A DNA stretch of 40,324 nucleotides, taken from an uncultured Saprospiraceae bacterium (GTDB taxonomy: Bacteria; Bacteroidota; Bacteroidia; Chitinophagales; Saprospiraceae). Within the stretch, counting starts at the first letter, position 1. Every line of letters begins with the position of its first letter. The stretch lies in NCBI GenBank assembly GCA_937973945.1, contig CALJIY010000078.1:1-40324 (forward strand), in the 5' to 3' direction. Below are positions 1 through 7,156 of this stretch, one piece after another. Made by a program: the position numbers and the translations under genes. The notes under the pieces are model-generated. The model did not search any database. It worked only from the letters and a program-made list of their open reading frames with translations, and was not told the origin of the DNA.

Positions 1-282
1 AGAGATGACAGAAAAGATTCTAGAGGGAGAGATGATAGAAAAGGTCCAAGAAGAGATAACCGCAAACCACGAGAAGAAAGCAAAGATGCTTCAAAGGAGC
101 AAAGTAAACCTAGAGATAAGGAAAATCCAGAGGCAAATGGAAGAGAAAGAGGGAAGTCAAACGATAGAAGTAGGGGCAGAGGTAGAGGACGAAACTCAAG
201 AGGTAAGGGAAGATCGGATCGACCAAATCGGGATAGCTCTAATAACGGAGATGCGCCTACTGGTGGTGGAGAAAAAGCATAA
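1..282 (+). CDS. C-terminal RG-rich disordered tail of a protein cut by the window edge
   Basis: Frame 1 is open from the first base to a TAA at 280-282 and encodes a low-complexity tail dominated by Arg, Gly, Asp, Asn, Ser and Lys, with clusters such as RGRGRGRNSRGKGR, ending in GGGEKA. Tails of this kind occur in Bacteroidota on RNA-binding proteins, notably DEAD-box RNA helicases, where they add non-specific RNA affinity; that is family knowledge, and the catalytic part lies outside the window. The ORF track lists a different frame (5-313), rich in Glu, Lys and Ile. I prefer frame 1 because it runs in from upstream, has the composition of a known tail type, and stops 42 bp before the next gene. 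The parent protein cannot be named from what is visible. Confidence 0.68.
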   Translation, partial: RDDRKDSRGRDDRKGPRRDNRKPREESKDASKEQSKPRDKENPEANGRERGKSNDRSRGRGRGRNSRGKGRSDRPNRDSSNNGDAPTGGGEKA

Positions 283-324
283 TTATCATAAACATCATTT
301 AGCAACCAAATAATATTTTAAACT

Positions 325-906
325 ATGGCTAGTATAAAAGACAATTTAGACGGTAAGGCGAATGAAATTAAGAAAGGACTTACAGATAAAACTAATGAAA
401 TTCAGAAGGGTATAGCGGATACCACTAAAGGTATTAAAGATGGTTACGAAGATAAAAAGAAAGCTATTGCAGAAGATCTTGCCCAAACGAAGCAAAAGAT
501 TGGTACCTCAATAGATACTGGCAAGCGAGTAGTTACCTCTTTTGTTAAAAAATTATTGATAGCTACCTTTGTATTGGCTATACTTGCTGGGGTTGGTTAT
601 TATTTATTCGCTAGTATGGTCTATAGTGACGGTAGTCGAACAGGTCAGCTGATAAAGATTTCTGAGAAAGGATATGTTTTTAAAACGTACGAGGGCTCTT
701 TAAGCTTGGGAGGCATTTCTGTCGAAGATGATAAGACGAATATTGGTAGTATCTGGGAATTTTCTGTATTAGATGAGGCGGTATTCCAAAAAATGCTTTC
801 TTTGAGAGGAAAAAAAGTAGTCGTACAGTACGAAGAAAAATATAGAGTAATTCCTTGGAAGGGAGACACTAAGTACCTGATTTCTGGGGTAGAATCTATT
901 GAGTAA
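325..906 (+). CDS. Membrane protein with five tandem 11-residue amphipathic repeats, one TM helix and a conserved C-terminal domain
   Basis: The protein has 193 residues and starts at ATG 325. Residues 11-65 divide into five tandem 11-mers (KANEIKKGLTD, KTNEIQKGIAD, TTKGIKDGYED, KKKAIAEDLAQ, TKQKIGTSIDT). An 11-residue period is the signature of LEA group 3, apolipoprotein and synuclein helices that lie on membranes. A hydrophobic helix follows at about residues 77-100. The C-terminal domain (about 101-193), with GQLIKISEKGYVFKTYEG and a later WKGDTKYL, resembles a family often labelled '6-phosphogluconate dehydrogenase' in Bacteroidota databases, but it has no dehydrogenase motifs. By topology rules the basic repeat segment would be cytoplasmic and the C-terminal domain periplasmic. 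No partner gene is evident. The function is unknown; the repeat and TM reading is firm. Confidence 0.85.
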   Translation: MASIKDNLDGKANEIKKGLTDKTNEIQKGIADTTKGIKDGYEDKKKAIAEDLAQTKQKIGTSIDTGKRVVTSFVKKLLIATFVLAILAGVGYYLFASMVYSDGSRTGQLIKISEKGYVFKTYEGSLSLGGISVEDDKTNIGSIWEFSVLDEAVFQKMLSLRGKKVVVQYEEKYRVIPWKGDTKYLISGVESIE

Positions 907-960
907 AGGAAGAAGTCAGAACGCTATGCTGTCGTCAGAACGTTCCGAAATACTTCGGAA

Positions 961-1139
961 CTGTCAGAACGCCTACTGCTGTCAGATTTAGAATGTTGAC
1001 GCTAGACGCTACTACTTCAAAAAAAGATGCCATTCAAATTGTAATAATTTGAATGGCATTTTTTTTTGATAAAACTATTTATCAAGTTAAGGTCTTGATG
1101 CCAACGTCATAAGTCTGACAGCCGTAGGCGTTCTGACAG
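961..1139. repeat. Imperfect inverted repeat of the GTCAGA family enclosing a terminator
   Basis: The left arm 961-990 (ctgtcagaacgcctactgct...) and the right arm 1110-1139, read on the other strand, match at 28 of 30 positions. They flank the hairpin terminator at 1027-1067. Extra GTCAGAACG units lie just outside at 915-941. A segment at 981-1000 (gtcagatttagaatgttgac) resembles the arms of the repeat at 27826-27963. The element lies between the 325-906 gene and the convergent gene at 1168-1725. Confidence 0.75.
1027..1067. terminator. Bidirectional hairpin terminator
   Basis: A perfect 14-bp stem (atgccattcaaatt at 1027-1040, its complement at 1046-1059) with a 5-nt loop is followed by a T-run to 1067 and preceded by an A-run from 1019. 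It can therefore end transcripts from both the 325-906 gene and the opposing gene at 1168-1725. Confidence 0.9.
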
Positions 1140-1167
1140 CGAAGCGGTCTGATTGCTGACCTCTTTT

Positions 1168-1725
1168 TTATTCCTTCACCAATACCGCATCCGACATAGC
1201 AAACATCAAGCGATTAATATCAGAATCATTCAATTCTAACTTTCCTTTGATTGTTACGGCTTCAGCGGAATATTCAATTTCTTCACTGGCAACTACCTCC
1301 ATAACCGTTTCTGGACCTGCACCGCCACAGAAAAAGCACATATTATATGGAAATGCGGATAAGATAAATTCTTTATGACCTTTATAGCCTTCTACAGGAA
1401 TGATATAGCCTTTGATGGTTACTTCTTTTCCTTCTAATGCTTCAATGGCTTCACTAAATACGGGTACATCTATTTTGAAACCCATCAATTCATCATACTC
1501 CTTCTTAAAGGTGATTTTAGAAAGTGTTCGCCACAGGTTTTTTTCTTTTTTGGTAGTGTTTGCCTTTTCCTTGGCAACTACTTCTTTTGGATTTTCCTTT
1601 GCTATTGCTTTTGACGCTACTTCTTTAATAGTATCTACTACTGCGCTTACCCCTGTTTCATTTTGCGAAAACGCTGAGAAACTAACAAATCCAATTAATA
1701 ATAGAGAAGCAAATAATTTTTTCAT
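1168..1725 (-). CDS. Secreted DUF3299-like protein with CxxC motif
   Basis: The 185-residue protein has a Sec signal peptide (MKKLFASLLLIGFVSFSAFSQ), then a Lys/Glu/Ala-rich spacer to about residue 65, then a compact domain. The domain contains KGYIIPVEGYKGH and then YNMCFFCGGAGPETVMEV. The pattern of a 'change to the polypeptide plus a Cys-containing segment' resembles the small periplasmic DUF3299-type proteins; I infer this from the pattern and not from a search. The CxxC pair suggests metal or disulfide chemistry, but there is no thioredoxin fold sequence. It is transcribed alone, towards the 325-906 gene, with a shared terminator between them. No substrate or partner can be assigned. Confidence 0.75.
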   Translation of the reverse strand: MKKLFASLLLIGFVSFSAFSQNETGVSAVVDTIKEVASKAIAKENPKEVVAKEKANTTKKEKNLWRTLSKITFKKEYDELMGFKIDVPVFSEAIEALEGKEVTIKGYIIPVEGYKGHKEFILSAFPYNMCFFCGGAGPETVMEVVASEEIEYSAEAVTIKGKLELNDSDINRLMFAMSDAVLVKE

Positions 1726-1972
1726 GATTTTGAACTTTTCTTAAAGTACCCTTTTTTCAGGGAAGCCTTACAAACCAACAGACTATTCTCTGCTAGTGAT
1801 TAATATAATTAACTGCAATTTACAGATTTAAGATTGCTATTTGTTTTAAAGTGCTGTTAAAATGCTGATTGGAGACTAAATTTTAATTATCTCTTTGTTA
1901 AAAACATTTATCTTTCCTTTCGTTCGTTTTATTAGTAGAAGCAAATTACTAACATTCACCTATTTGAAATTT

Positions 1973-3484
1973 ATGCGAAGTTCTACTTTTTATTTAGCAT
2001 TTTTTAGTTTATTACTCTTTGGTTGTAGGGATATAGCGGATACAGAATTACCCGATTATGAGCCAGAGTTTGCGATTCCTATCATTGAGGATGCAATTGT
2101 TAGCATTCCTGCCATATGGCAAAGTAATGATCCCAATCAATCATTAGCTATCTCTCCCGATGGACAATTAGTCTTTAAATATGCCAGTCCTGAAACAACA
2201 ATCCAAGCTAAGGATTTGTTGGGCGGAACATTGGCTTTTTTGTTAAGAGCAACGGTTCCGATGAATGATGATAAAGTACCCTTATTGCCAGATGATTTAG
2301 GGGTCGAACTAAGTGTAGAAGAGGCAGTGTTAATAGGTGGTTTATTTAATTTGACTTATAATACTGATAACTTTTCTGGAGATAGTATAGATATTGTCTT
2401 TACAGTTCCTGAATTGACTAAGGATGGTATGCCTTTACAACTAATGACGAATAGTGCTCAAACGAATTTTATATCAGCGAGTATAGAAGGCTACATCGCA
2501 AGACCAACAAATAACCAATTGACGATAACTTATACAGCTACTAATAAATCGGGAGTTCCCCAAGAACTTTCTAATATCACGATGCTTTTTAGCCCTCAAA
2601 TACAGGTACTAAAAGGATTTTTGGGTAGACAACAAATCATCATTCCTACAGATATTATTCCTATAGATTTGTTTGATGACCGATTTTTAAATGGTACCAT
2701 TCAATTTGCGGAACCCAAAATATCTGCTCGTGCAGAAAATGCTTTTGGTGTACCTGTTCGTACCCAAATAGATATATTAAATGCTTTTAGACCAAATGGA
2801 GAAGCTGTTTTAATAGATGCTAGAGCTATTGATCAGCAAGACATTAATTATCCATCTGTTAGTAATATTGGAACTAGTGAAGTGACGGAACTATATTTAG
2901 ATCATACGAATTCTAATTTGCCAGTAGTGTTTAATGAAGAAGTTACAGCAGTTGAGTATGGCCTAACAGCAGTCATTAATGCGGATAATGACTCAACTAT
3001 TACTAGCTTTTTAACAGATACGAGTTTCTTTAAAATACAAGTATTTGTAGAAGTACCAGTAATTGGCAGTGTTAAAAATTTTAGTTCAGAAGGAACTTAT
3101 GAAGTCTCTTTAGCAGAGGAGTTCGATGATATTGAAGCTATTAAAAAAGCAGAAATGAAATTAATTATTGAAAACGGTATTCCGTTAGAAGCCAAGGTTC
3201 AAGTACTATTTTTAGATAAAAATGGAGGCGTGCTTGATTCTTTGTTTCAAGAGCAACGAACTATTGTTGATGGTGCGCCTATAGATACAAGAGGATTCAC
3301 AACGGGCATACAAGAGACTATTAATTTTATTCCTATTACTGCTCAACAAATGGCTGCTATTCAGCAGACAGAGGCGATCCAAGTAAAGGCCTTGTTTAAT
3401 ACTTCTGGCTCTTTAAAAGAACCTGTGCATATATTGGATACGCAGGAATTGCGGGTACGTATGGGGATGCGGTTTAGTTTATAA
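1973..3484 (+). CDS. Large uncharacterised lipoprotein
   Basis: The ORF track begins at a TTG (1895), but the ATG at 1973 gives a textbook lipoprotein signal, MRSSTFYLAFFSLLLFGC, with the lipidated Cys at residue 18; I take that as the start, giving 503 residues. The mature part is rich in beta-prone segments, acidic, with Thr/Ser/Asn-rich stretches and no catalytic motif I recognise. Similar-sized Bacteroidota lipoproteins are usually surface or periplasmic. It is flanked by a divergent DUF3299-like gene and a convergent peroxidase gene, so it appears monocistronic. The function is unknown. Confidence 0.8.
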   Translation: MRSSTFYLAFFSLLLFGCRDIADTELPDYEPEFAIPIIEDAIVSIPAIWQSNDPNQSLAISPDGQLVFKYASPETTIQAKDLLGGTLAFLLRATVPMNDDKVPLLPDDLGVELSVEEAVLIGGLFNLTYNTDNFSGDSIDIVFTVPELTKDGMPLQLMTNSAQTNFISASIEGYIARPTNNQLTITYTATNKSGVPQELSNITMLFSPQIQVLKGFLGRQQIIIPTDIIPIDLFDDRFLNGTIQFAEPKISARAENAFGVPVRTQIDILNAFRPNGEAVLIDARAIDQQDINYPSVSNIGTSEVTELYLDHTNSNLPVVFNEEVTAVEYGLTAVINADNDSTITSFLTDTSFFKIQVFVEVPVIGSVKNFSSEGTYEVSLAEEFDDIEAIKKAEMKLIIENGIPLEAKVQVLFLDKNGGVLDSLFQEQRTIVDGAPIDTRGFTTGIQETINFIPITAQQMAAIQQTEAIQVKALFNTSGSLKEPVHILDTQELRVRMGMRFSL

Positions 3485-3507
3485 TATGATTTACCACCGA
3501 GAAATAT

Positions 3508-3580
3508 AGATTGTCGAGGTTTGTAACCTCGATACAGTATGATTATCGTATAGCATCGAGGTTGAAAACCTCGACGATCT
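3508..3580. repeat. Composite palindrome of two TCGAGGTT hairpins
   Basis: Two small hairpins, gtcgaggtttgtaacctcga (3513-3532) and atcgaggttgaaaacctcga (3555-3574), lie inside an overall palindrome whose outer arms are agattgtcgaggttt and aaacctcgacgatct. It sits between convergent genes just before a terminator. Only one copy is in the window, so membership of a dispersed family is inference. Confidence 0.75.
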
Positions 3581-3600
3581 AAGTTATTGCTACCGCATTA

Positions 3601-3646
3601 CATTAAAAAGCCTCTATCAATTACCATTGATAGAGGCTTTTTAATG
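3601..3646. terminator. Bidirectional 21-bp hairpin terminator
   Basis: The arms 3601-3621 (cattaaaaagcctctatcaat) and 3626-3646 are perfectly complementary with a 4-nt loop. The stem carries its own A-run and T-run, so it works for both the lipoprotein gene (+) and the peroxidase gene (-) that converge here. Confidence 0.9.
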
Positions 3647-3659
3647 TAGCATTTATATC

Positions 3660-6518
3660 TTAATCCACAACGATCATTTTATTAGTCGTGCTACCTGCTG
3701 CTGTTTTTATATGATAATATAGAACACCAGAACCAGCTATATCAGATCGATTAATTTGAATTTCATTATATCCTTTTGGATAATCATTTTGCAAGCTATA
3801 TACTTGCCTTCCTGTCAAATCTGTTACTTCTAATTCAACAAATCCTGTTACAGGCACGTCAAATCCAATTGTTGTCCATTCAGAGAATGGATTTGGTTGG
3901 TTTTGTTTAACCTGTAACGTCGGATTTGTTATGAATTGAAATTCTATCCCCATCGCCTCCAGTTGCTCATTATAAGCTTCTGATGGTGTTGGATTGGATT
4001 GAATACTCAAAACATTGCTCAATCGAGCATTCTGTCTCGCAGTGAATGTAAGTTCAAAAGATAAGTCTTTAACTTGGAAGTACTGCAGGCCGTGATATGA
4101 AGCAGTGAGCGTTCCATTGTTTATTAGCCCTACATTCTGTTCAGCTAGCTGCTGCGAATTGACTCGAATAAACTCGAGTGTGGATTGAATATCTTTAAGT
4201 GTGAATTGGTAACCTGTTAGTTTTTCATCACCTATACCTTTGATTGGAATAGTGTAGGTTTCTCCAGCTACTAGATCCATGTCCGCTATTTCTAAGGAGA
4301 TAGTTTCTCTGCTTCTAGATGTACCTTGATTACTAGTTATGGCTGCAGAACGATCTGCTGATTGATTGATGTCTCCTACTTTAATAGCGACAAAATCTTG
4401 GCTGTCATCTTGAGATAAATATACAACAGCTGATTCAGGAAAATCATCAGCGAAAGGATTATTTGGATTTGGGAAAGTATAATTCGCATCTACAAATCTC
4501 CAAGGAGTATTATTTGGAAAGGTATCTTCTATTCCTAAAATTACTTTTCTAATCGCTACTATATCTGCTGTTGTGACGGCGCCAGAGTTATTAACATCCG
4601 CAGCAATATACTTGTATGGAGAATCAAAGGGCTCTAATCCAACAATCTGCTTTAATATAAGGATCATATCTAAGGTAGATACACCATTTTGATAGCTATC
4701 CTCTTTTGAGACCGTCATGGTAATTTCTTCGCAAGTTGGTACACCTGCTAGAGAAAAAGCACCATCTATGATCTCACTCATTATTGGTTCGTTGCTAGCT
4801 GTCGATAAAGTAACGGAAACCCCATCTACTCTTTGGTTAGAGGTCGTTAATACATCTCCCCATAAATCAGCATCTTTTCCATAATAGCCACATATTTCTT
4901 GATGTGCTGTTGCTTCAAACACATTATCTTGCATTAGGTTGATGTTCGTATTTCGCATAATGATTTCGGAGAACTTAGTTGTCTTAATCATTTCCTTTTC
5001 TTCCGCTGATAAATCGTTATCATTTTCGTAATAAAAACGATCGCCATCTCTTAGTGCTTGAAATTGACGTTGCAAGATAGTATTAACAGTTTCACCAAAC
5101 AAAGAATTCTCCATGTGGCCTTCAGCTAGCATGCCTACCCAAGGATCGATATCATTAATATCGTACATTTCTTCTAGAGCAGCTACGACCTCAATATCAT
5201 TTACTATTTGAAAAAAATCAGTATAACGACTAAGACCAAATGCATCTCGAACCGTATTTAAATCTGGTAAGCCTCTTTCCCTACCTCTATTAATATTGAT
5301 GGCTGCTAAATCAAGCCCACCAGCCCCGGGAGGACCAAACAGGAAGTTTCTAACGTCATCTACTATTTTTGCATCCATATTTTGTTGAACCTGAATAGCC
5401 ATTCCTTTAAGAAAAGGACCGATTCCTTCTTGTGCAACAATTGCTGGGTTGAAAAATGCTTGTCGCAATTGTAATGGACCTCCTGGATGCGGAGTTCCAT
5501 CCGTATCTACCATATTTATTTTGCCGCTCAATAGCGTATGTCCCATTCTAAAAGCAGCAGCAGAAAAAACATTGAATATAGTTGGATTCATAGTAGCTTT
5601 ATAGCCACTATAAGGAGGGATTGCTACACCCATTGATGGGAGCCACTCTTCGTAAGTGATAGACTGGAGGAAACCTCCAACAATTTTTCTAGCATGCTGA
5701 TATAGCTGTTCATCAGACCAATCTGGATGTTGGATCGCTAGATCATCACAAACTCTATTATGTTCTAAGTGAAATATCGTATGAAAAGAAGTTAGCAAGG
5801 CATTTTCATTTGCTCTCACATCTCCTGCCACAAATAAACGCTGGGCAATACCCACACCATCTTCCATATGTGGCGCATCAATATCTACCGCATCTTCAAA
5901 TTCCCCAGAAATTGTATTGTAAGGAAGTAGATTTCCTCTAGATACTTTTAACTTTCCTCCTTGCATGGTTCGCAACCAATTAGCCCGAAAAGCATCTGAT
6001 CCGTAAACACAAGAACCATCAATCCAAGCAGTGATTTCATTCATATGTTCTCTTGGATTACCTAAGTTTGTTCCAGTGCCTTCCATTACTTTATTTCTAT
6101 TCATTGGAATAACGGTATTAGGAAAAGCGCCTCCAGGATTAAAATGAGGATCTGGAAAGTCTACAGAAATCATTGCTGGTTCATCATTATTCTCAGATAG
6201 CGTGATGTCGTGATCTAACAGTTGACCAAAGACCCAAGTAAAGTCGCTTAAATTTAGCCGATCATTAATTAGTAAAGAATCTTGAGAGAACAGCGTATTA
6301 CTAATTTTTCTTGGATTCAACCTATTCGCTCCAGCAGGAGTGGAAATGTTATCTCCATAGTCTGCTGGCGCTATTCTTCGGAGTTGGGTATGCGTTGCCC
6401 CCCATTCAGGATTTAACAAGTTGTTATTTGAACCATCATAGGTTCTAATTTCGGATTGAGCGATTAAGCTGATCCCCAATAATATCATCCCTAGAACTAA
6501 AGTAAATTTCTTTTCCAT
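3660..6518 (-). CDS. Secreted animal-type heme peroxidase with dockerin-like repeats and T9SS sorting domain
   Basis: The track starts at a GTG (6536); the ATG at 6518 gives the signal peptide MEKKFTLVLGMILLGISLIAQ and 952 residues. The catalytic domain (about 35-570) is of the animal heme peroxidase family: distal histidine in GQLLDHDITL (about His103), the GDVRANEN...FHTIFHLEHNR block at 232-254, proximal histidine in FRMGHTLLSG (about His327), and INRGRERGLPDLN. A dockerin-like stretch follows (about 600-690), with two Asp-rich loops (DVNNSGAVTTADI). Then comes a cohesin-like beta region, and the C-terminus is a T9SS type A sorting domain (NPFSEWTTIGF ... GVLYYHI). The protein should be exported through the outer membrane and oxidise halides or organic substrates with H2O2; the substrate is unknown. 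It is monocistronic with a long 5' intergenic region. Confidence 0.93.
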   Translation of the reverse strand: MEKKFTLVLGMILLGISLIAQSEIRTYDGSNNNLLNPEWGATHTQLRRIAPADYGDNISTPAGANRLNPRKISNTLFSQDSLLINDRLNLSDFTWVFGQLLDHDITLSENNDEPAMISVDFPDPHFNPGGAFPNTVIPMNRNKVMEGTGTNLGNPREHMNEITAWIDGSCVYGSDAFRANWLRTMQGGKLKVSRGNLLPYNTISGEFEDAVDIDAPHMEDGVGIAQRLFVAGDVRANENALLTSFHTIFHLEHNRVCDDLAIQHPDWSDEQLYQHARKIVGGFLQSITYEEWLPSMGVAIPPYSGYKATMNPTIFNVFSAAAFRMGHTLLSGKINMVDTDGTPHPGGPLQLRQAFFNPAIVAQEGIGPFLKGMAIQVQQNMDAKIVDDVRNFLFGPPGAGGLDLAAININRGRERGLPDLNTVRDAFGLSRYTDFFQIVNDIEVVAALEEMYDINDIDPWVGMLAEGHMENSLFGETVNTILQRQFQALRDGDRFYYENDNDLSAEEKEMIKTTKFSEIIMRNTNINLMQDNVFEATAHQEICGYYGKDADLWGDVLTTSNQRVDGVSVTLSTASNEPIMSEIIDGAFSLAGVPTCEEITMTVSKEDSYQNGVSTLDMILILKQIVGLEPFDSPYKYIAADVNNSGAVTTADIVAIRKVILGIEDTFPNNTPWRFVDANYTFPNPNNPFADDFPESAVVYLSQDDSQDFVAIKVGDINQSADRSAAITSNQGTSRSRETISLEIADMDLVAGETYTIPIKGIGDEKLTGYQFTLKDIQSTLEFIRVNSQQLAEQNVGLINNGTLTASYHGLQYFQVKDLSFELTFTARQNARLSNVLSIQSNPTPSEAYNEQLEAMGIEFQFITNPTLQVKQNQPNPFSEWTTIGFDVPVTGFVELEVTDLTGRQVYSLQNDYPKGYNEIQINRSDIAGSGVLYYHIKTAAGSTTNKMIVVD

Positions 6519-7156
6519 TATCGCGTTAATGTGCACTTCGTTAGACTTAAAGTAATTTTTATCAGTTTGTTTGAAAAATAAAAGAGAAGTAGACCATATT
6601 GAGGTCTCTTCTTAAGTGTTTTCAGACAAAAGACTTCTTTACAAAAGCTATACTTAGTAACGACGAAAGAATAAATTGATCATCTATAGGAGGATACTAA
6701 ATGATACCTTCTTAGACATTCAAGTTGTTTTTATCGTTACTTAATCGGAATTCAGGAAAATGGAGTTTTTTATGTAACTCTATTTGAGTAGGTTGGGAAG
6801 TAATGTAGACTTCGCAAATATAAAAAAAAATACACTATTAATAGCTTTAACACTAACTAAGTTTCAGATATGAATTAAATAATATGTTTCTTTTTTAATG
6901 ATTCCGTTACTCAGCAAAAAAAACTACAGAAATAGCTGTCTTTTCTCACTTTTCCATGCTATATATTTGGATTAAAATTATGCCAGTTTCCATAGAAATT
7001 GGATTCTTTTCTTATTGTAAGTGATTTTTTTTTATAAGTTGCTTACTATAGCAATAAAAAAAAGCGATTTTCGAAAGAAAATCGCTTTTGGGTATCTGTT
7101 TGAAATTGTTTTATTGGGGGGGGGAGAAAATAATCTTTATCAAGATTAACGGTGTT
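6519..7156. other. 638-bp AT-rich intergenic region
   Basis: No gene is visible. The region holds the peroxidase upstream sequence, a pair of related 8-bp inverted ends (agtaacga 6656-6663, tcgttact 6734-6741) that echo the ends of the element at 17922-18062, a minus-strand TATATTTG (6815-6822) that fits a -7 box but lacks a clear -33 box, the terminator at 7061-7088, and a run of nine G at 7116-7124. Confidence 0.6.
7061..7088 (-). terminator. Terminator of the efflux adaptor transcript
   Basis: An 11-bp perfect stem (aaagcgatttt at 7061-7071 and its complement at 7078-7088) with loop cgaaag is followed, on the minus strand, by a long T-run (complement of the A-run 7056-7063). It lies 70 bp after the adaptor gene stop. 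Confidence 0.85.

Noticed and set aside
5-313. 102-aa ORF at the left edge
   Set aside because: Composition (Glu/Lys/Ile-rich) and odd C-terminus fit a shadow of the RG-rich frame 1, which is open from the window edge to 282.
325-906. Annotation as 6-phosphogluconate dehydrogenase
   Set aside because: No Rossmann nucleotide-binding motif or dehydrogenase signature; that name is a database carry-over for the C-terminal domain family.
1895-1972. N-terminal extension of the lipoprotein from the TTG at 1895
   Set aside because: The ATG at 1973 starts an ideal lipoprotein signal peptide; the extension adds a hydrophobic stretch with no signal logic.
6519-6536. GTG start of the peroxidase at 6536
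   Set aside because: The ATG at 6518 begins directly at the signal peptide.
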